Shown here: positions 60,477-64,000 of the stretch, one piece after another | How positions within the stretch are numbered: the stretch's first letter is position 1 | Layout of the letters: the number at the start of each line of letters is the position of its first letter | Assembly: GCA_023437305.1 (NCBI GenBank) | Contig: JAEZGN010000023.1 | Location: 372,001 to 436,000 of the forward strand | Direction: 5' to 3' | Length of the DNA stretch: 64,000 nucleotides | From: Bacteroidota bacterium | Lineage (GTDB): Bacteria; Bacteroidota; Bacteroidia; Bacteroidales; Dysgonomonadaceae | Position numbers and translations under genes: made by a program | Notes under the pieces: model-generated | Seen by the model: only the letters and a program-made list of their open reading frames with translations | The model's database searches: none | What the model was told of the DNA's origin: nothing

Positions 60477-61118
60477 TTATTCGAAATTAAGTTCTCCGAA
60501 AAATTGTGGAACATGGAAGTTTGGCTTCTCTGTATGGATAGGATTCCATGATAAAAAATGAGGAAAAGTCAGATTATCTCCACATTTATAGAAATTTGCA
60601 TGGGCTTTTATTCCATTTAGAGATTTTAGGTCGGACATCCAATATGCTGTAACGGGAATAACGAGTAGCAGATTCCATTTGAAGTTTCCCTGTTTTTTAT
60701 CAAATGGTTCTACCCCAAGACTTGGGCATCGCTTAATGGAGTCCAGTATTGCCTGACTTGCATGCCGGGAGTCTTTTTTTTCTTTACGGTAACCCATCAG
60801 TGCTTTTCCGATACAAGAAAACTCTGTATTGTAATAATATAATCCGTCAAAAGAAATGAAAAACTCTACACACGAATCTGTCCATACACGACCATTGTCT
60901 TCTGCTGTTTGTGCAAGAATCTCATTTTCTTCCACAAAAAATTGCAAGAAGATATTGCTACCGTTGTGTGCTATTTTGAATGCAACCTCAGGCTTGGAGG
61001 GGTATAGCTCCGGCCAGTTGACATTAGAGATGTTATTCTTTTGTATATTTTGCATCATCTCCAGAACCAGATCGGCTCTGTTAATATCTGCTATATTTAT
61101 TAAAGGTACAGATAACAT
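60477..61118 (-). CDS. CBM9-like carbohydrate-binding domain protein
   Basis: 213 residues, a single beta-sandwich with the pattern of family 9 carbohydrate-binding (DOMON-type) domains: VAFKIAHNGSNIFLQFFVEE, WTDSCVEFFISFDG and FLSWNPIHTEKPNFHVPQFF. No signal peptide is visible and no catalytic domain is attached. The ligand is unknown; relatives bind sugars or haem. Confidence 0.78.
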   Translation of the reverse strand: MLSVPLINIADINRADLVLEMMQNIQKNNISNVNWPELYPSKPEVAFKIAHNGSNIFLQFFVEENEILAQTAEDNGRVWTDSCVEFFISFDGLYYYNTEFSCIGKALMGYRKEKKDSRHASQAILDSIKRCPSLGVEPFDKKQGNFKWNLLLVIPVTAYWMSDLKSLNGIKAHANFYKCGDNLTFPHFLSWNPIHTEKPNFHVPQFFGELNFE

Positions 61119-61193
61119 ATCTTGACTTTTTATGATTAGTTTATGGAATTGAGTTGATTTGTATTCTGCCCTTTTCAGGGTTTAGCACAAATT

Positions 61194-61799
61194 TTATTTC
61201 CCTTTCAAGCTTTTATTTATGTTGTCTATATAATCCAATATTTCATCGCCTCCTGCTCTTTGTTCGGAAGATGTGTAAAATATTGTCGGGATTTCCTCCC
61301 ATGTTTCATGTAGTTTGTTTATGTATATTTCGGAGTTGTCTTTTAGGCGTCCTTTGCTTATTTTGTCTGTTTTAGTGAATACAATCACAAAGGGTACTCC
61401 TTCTTCGCCTAGCCAGTTGATAAAGTCAAGGTCTATTTTCTGAGGTTCGTGTCTACAATCTAATAATAGAAAGAGGCATGTTAGCTCAGATCTCTTAAGT
61501 ATATAATTGTCTATTATTTTACGAATCTGTTCTCTGCCTTCTTTTCCTCGTTGTGCATATCCATATCCCGGTAAATCGACCAAGTACCATTCGTCATTGA
61601 TTATGAAGTGGTTGATCAGCTGAGTCTTTCCCGGCTTGGACGATGTCATAGCCAATCCTTTACGGTTGGTAAGCATATTTATCAGAGATGATTTCCCAAC
61701 ATTGGAGCGTCCGATAAATGCATATTCGGGCTTACCGTCTTGAGGACATTTTCTATAATCGGTATTGCTTATTACAAATTGAGCGTCTTTTATTATCAT
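61194..61799 (-). CDS. engB: ribosome biogenesis GTPase YihA/YsxC
   Basis: 201 residues. The P-loop is GRSNVGKSS (30-38), switch I has KPGKTQLIN, G3 is DLPGYGYA and G4 is FTKTDK. It assembles the 50S subunit and is usually essential. It starts 15 bases after the MmcQ gene, so the two are probably co-transcribed. Confidence 0.96.
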   Translation of the reverse strand: MIIKDAQFVISNTDYRKCPQDGKPEYAFIGRSNVGKSSLINMLTNRKGLAMTSSKPGKTQLINHFIINDEWYLVDLPGYGYAQRGKEGREQIRKIIDNYILKRSELTCLFLLLDCRHEPQKIDLDFINWLGEEGVPFVIVFTKTDKISKGRLKDNSEIYINKLHETWEEIPTIFYTSSEQRAGGDEILDYIDNINKSLKGK

Positions 61800-61814
61800 T
61801 GCTTTATATTTCTT

Positions 61815-62177
61815 TTACAAACTTCGATATTCTGCTTGTTTATTCTTCGGTAGTTTCTTTATAACTTCTTCGACAGAATGATCTATTAATTCTTTTATCA
61901 GTTTATCGGGTACATCATTCGCAAGATAAACGGCATTCCATAAGAGGCTTCGTGTATGAGTACCGTGTGTTACTCCTTCATGTCTTGCGCGTAGTTCAGC
62001 CGATCTTTCGGGGTCACATTTCAGATTTACCTTGAAGAGTCCATCTTTCGGATCTAAGCCTGTGTATGCGAACATTTTTCCCATGACTTTAAAGACTAAA
62101 GTAGATTCGTCGAAAGGAAAGCTTTCCGATGCACCTTTTACAGATATACAGTATTCTCTGAGTTCTTCTATATTCAT
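61815..62177 (-). CDS. MmcQ/YjbR family protein
   Basis: 120 residues, full length for the family. Typical blocks are EELREYCISVKGASESFPFD and VNLKCDPERSAELRARHEGV, ending LAN-to-LIDHSVEEVIKKLPK. The fold resembles a CyaY-like DNA-binding domain; the cellular role is unknown. A -7 box TATTTTTG (62219-62226, minus strand) lies upstream. Confidence 0.88.
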   Translation of the reverse strand: MNIEELREYCISVKGASESFPFDESTLVFKVMGKMFAYTGLDPKDGLFKVNLKCDPERSAELRARHEGVTHGTHTRSLLWNAVYLANDVPDKLIKELIDHSVEEVIKKLPKNKQAEYRSL

Positions 62178-62241
62178 AGAATATTCGGTTTTTACTGTTA
62201 TGTTTTTAAACTGTAGAACAAAAATAGTTTAAAAATATGAA

Positions 62242-62249
62242 TATCTTTG
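62242..62249 (+). promoter_or_regulatory. -7 promoter box of the small membrane protein gene
   Basis: TATCTTTG, exact to consensus. It lies downstream of an in-frame ATG at 62237, which makes ATG 62303 the better start. Confidence 0.5.
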
Positions 62250-62302
62250 TTTTCAGAATAAAACATCTTCAATTTTTGTTCCATCTTACATCTTATAATA
62301 TT

Positions 62303-62719
62303 ATGGCAAAAAGAGTTGTTCTTATAATTTTAGCGGTCCTTATAGCAGGTCTTTTTACCTTCCTGTATATTCGGTATTATGTACCTTATAGTGATTCGGG
62401 GGTAAAAGCCGGTATGCTTAATAATGTGAAGCATAAAGGGGTTATATTCAAGACCTACGAAGGAGAGTTGATTCAATCCGGATTTCGTCCCGGACAGCAA
62501 GGTTTACAATCCAATGAGTTTCAATTTTCGATAGAGAATAAAGAGTTGGCTATAAAACTGATGTCTCTCAGCGGACAGAATGTGAAGCTGCACTACAAAG
62601 AATACTATGGGGCTTTACCTTGGCGAGGATATACAAAGTTTATTGTAGACAGTATTGTGGCTGCTAGTCCTGCTATTGAAAGTCAAGAACAAGAAATTCC
62701 CCCTTATACCGGAGAGTAA
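62303..62719 (+). CDS. membrane-anchored protein of unknown function
   Basis: 138 residues from ATG 62303. It has one N-terminal transmembrane helix (VVLIILAVLIAGLFTFLYI), then a small beta-rich domain with GELIQSGFRPGQQG and KLHYKEYYGALPWRG. I recognise it only as a conserved hypothetical type in Bacteroidota. It is divergent from MmcQ and followed 21 bases later by an acetyltransferase gene. Confidence 0.7.
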   Translation: MAKRVVLIILAVLIAGLFTFLYIRYYVPYSDSGVKAGMLNNVKHKGVIFKTYEGELIQSGFRPGQQGLQSNEFQFSIENKELAIKLMSLSGQNVKLHYKEYYGALPWRGYTKFIVDSIVAASPAIESQEQEIPPYTGE

Positions 62720-62740
62720 AGATTATTTATTTTATATCGA

Positions 62741-63226
62741 ATGATAAGAGATGTAACGCCCGCTGATGCTGCGCAGATAGCAGCCATATATAATTATTAT
62801 ATTGAGGAAACAGTAGTGACCTTTGAGTATGATTGTGTTACTGCCGAAGATATCCGGAAGCGGATAGGTAAGGTGCAGGCAAAAGGATTTCCTTATTTTG
62901 TATACGAGAAAGATGGGCAAATAATTGGTTATGCTTATCTCAACAATTGGCGTGAGCGTGTAGCTTACGATATAACGCTAGAAACAAGCGTATATCTTGA
63001 TTGTAATGCTATAGGAAGCGGAGTGGGTAGTATTTTATATCAGGAACTGATAAACAGAGCCCGAAATATAAACATACATTCACTGATTGGTGTAATATCA
63101 TTGCCCAATGATCCAAGCAGGAAACTTCATCGAAAATTTAACTTTGAGTTGGTAGGCAATTTCAGGGAGTCGGGAGTCAAATTCGGAAAACTGATTGATG
63201 TCGAATTCTGGCAACTGATCTTATAG
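62741..63226 (+). CDS. GNAT acetyltransferase, phosphinothricin acetyltransferase-like
   Basis: 161 residues. The N-terminus IRDVTPADAAQIAAIYNYYI and TVVTFEYD are typical of the Pat/YncA group. The acetyl-CoA region is IGSGVGSILYQELINRA, and FNFELVGNFRESGVKFGKLID closes the fold. These enzymes N-acetylate amino-acid analogues; the natural substrate here is unknown. Its stop overlaps the convergent permease gene by 6 bases. Confidence 0.86.
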   Translation: MIRDVTPADAAQIAAIYNYYIEETVVTFEYDCVTAEDIRKRIGKVQAKGFPYFVYEKDGQIIGYAYLNNWRERVAYDITLETSVYLDCNAIGSGVGSILYQELINRARNINIHSLIGVISLPNDPSRKLHRKFNFELVGNFRESGVKFGKLIDVEFWQLIL

Positions 63227-64000
63227 TCTTTTTCTTAGATTGTTTACAGGATAGATTACGGCGAGGAATCCAATGATACTCACTGTAACAAATATCAGTA
63301 CAATATCCAAAGCTTGTACCGATACAGGGTATGCATCTATAACAAAGGCGCCGGGTGTATTGCCTAACTTCAATAATCCGAAGTATTGTTGTAGCAGGCA
63401 AAGCGTGAGTCCGAGAGTTACGCCAACAATGGCTCCTACAAATGTGATTAGCCAGCCTTCGAAGAGAAATATCCGTGTGATCAATGTATTGTTTGCTCCA
63501 AGGCTTTTTAATATCCTGACATCCTCATCTTTCTCTATAATAAGCATCGTAAGCGAACCAATAACATTGAATACTGCTATTATAAGAATGATGCATAAAA
63601 TGAGAAATGTGACCCATTTCTCAACATTTACCATCCGATAAAGATCAGCCTGTTGTTCGAATCTGTTCTTTACCAATAGTTCATCTTTCCCGAGTATAGA
63701 TTTTATTTTATCGTGTACTTTGTCTACGTTATAACCGTCTTTTACTTTTATGTCAAGAGATGATATTTCTTTGTCGTAGTGGAAGAGTTCGCGTGCCAAG
63801 TCTATTGAAACAATGAACATCTGGTCGTCATATTTCTGCTGATTGAGTGCGAATACACCCGATACGAATACTTCGGATTGGGTAAATGCTGTTGCCGGAT
63901 TTGCCAGATTGATACGTTCGTTTCGTTTGGGTGCATATAGTTCTACCGGGTCGAGGAATCCGGCTCTTACACCAAGAAACATGGCCATGCCTGCCCCTAT
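63221..64000 (-). CDS. LolC/LolE-type ABC transporter permease (5' end outside window)
   Basis: The C-terminal 259 codons of an FtsX/MacB-fold permease; the frame is open to the window edge, so the ATG at 63988 is internal. It contains the end of the periplasmic domain (VFVSGVFALNQQKYDDQMFI), then three helices with FLILCIILIIAVFNVIGSLT and LFEGWLITFVGAIVGVTLG. Relatives release lipoproteins from the inner membrane. Only the C-terminal part is seen, so the exact subtype is open. Confidence 0.88.
   Translation of the reverse strand: MGAGMAMFLGVRAGFLDPVELYAPKRNERINLANPATAFTQSEVFVSGVFALNQQKYDDQMFIVSIDLARELFHYDKEISSLDIKVKDGYNVDKVHDKIKSILGKDELLVKNRFEQQADLYRMVNVEKWVTFLILCIILIIAVFNVIGSLTMLIIEKDEDVRILKSLGANNTLITRIFLFEGWLITFVGAIVGVTLGLTLCLLQQYFGLLKLGNTPGAFVIDAYPVSVQALDIVLIFVTVSIIGFLAVIYPVNNLRKRL

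Noticed and set aside
62237..62302. Upstream ATG extending the small membrane protein by 22 residues
   Set aside because: The -7 box TATCTTTG lies downstream of it, and the extension would bury the N-terminal anchor helix.

Overview
The window is chromosomal DNA from a member of the Bacteroidota, most likely order Bacteroidales and close to Dysgonomonas. Gene starts are preceded by the Bacteroidota -7 box TAnnTTTG, sometimes with TTG or TTTG about 19-20 bases upstream. Shine-Dalgarno sequences are nearly absent. RpoB (1270 aa) and RpoC (1427 aa) have the lengths usual in Bacteroidales. The genus is an inference. I see no rRNA, CRISPR, phage, insertion sequence or pseudogene; this is mostly core genome.

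Layout. 1-5.6 kb: a tightly coupled operon read leftwards (LpxH-like metallophosphatase, MurG-like glycosyltransferase, polyphosphate kinase, a first Ppx/GppA phosphatase cut by the window edge), next to a second Ppx/GppA gene. 5.7-7.5 kb: small genes (DUF3667, an acidic unknown, an ElaA-like acetyltransferase). 7.5-22.4 kb: the translation and transcription block rpsU, xerC, hpf, tRNA-Thr(TGT), tRNA-Thr(GGT), tuf, tRNA-Trp, secE, nusG, rplK, rplA, rplJ, rplL, rpoB, rpoC, closed by a strong terminator. 22.4-33.6 kb: envelope proteins (OmpA lipoprotein, rhomboid, TPR/PD40 protein, a MuiA-type protein with an inserted SusC-like segment), asd, tRNA-Ser, ferritin, a lone ABC ATPase fused by overlap to pdxB, and a lipoprotein plus degenerate-Nudix regulator operon. 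33.8-46.9 kb: an LTA-synthase-like enzyme, glyA, a histidine kinase, a POT transporter, an ECF sigma factor with its membrane partner, a DUF2339/DUF3999 pair and rlmD. 47-56.5 kb: a stress membrane protein, a TonB-receptor operon ending in a winged-helix regulator, and a TolC/HlyD/ABC-2 permease efflux operon. 56.6-64 kb: rpsA, a Pit/DUF47 phosphate uptake operon, a CBM9-like protein, engB, an MmcQ protein, a small membrane protein, an acetyltransferase, and the C-terminal part of a LolC/E-type permease.

How the genes fit. The largest unit supplies ribosomes and RNA polymerase. Its 5' part holds regulatory RNA structure: an rpsU leader with a strong SD and a three-codon mini-ORF, a perfect SD before hpf, and stem-loops in the rplL-rpoB and rpoB-rpoC gaps. 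The polyphosphate operon pairs synthesis and breakdown of polyP with envelope-type enzymes, and the Pit/DUF47 operon imports phosphate.

The most unexpected signals are intergenic. A 52-base element occurs upstream of the histidine kinase and of rlmD at 45/52 identity. Its 20-base core recurs exactly, in the same orientation relative to the downstream gene, before hlyD. Two palindromes sit at promoters of operons that encode their own putative DNA-binding regulator. None of these regulatory assignments can be proved from sequence alone.
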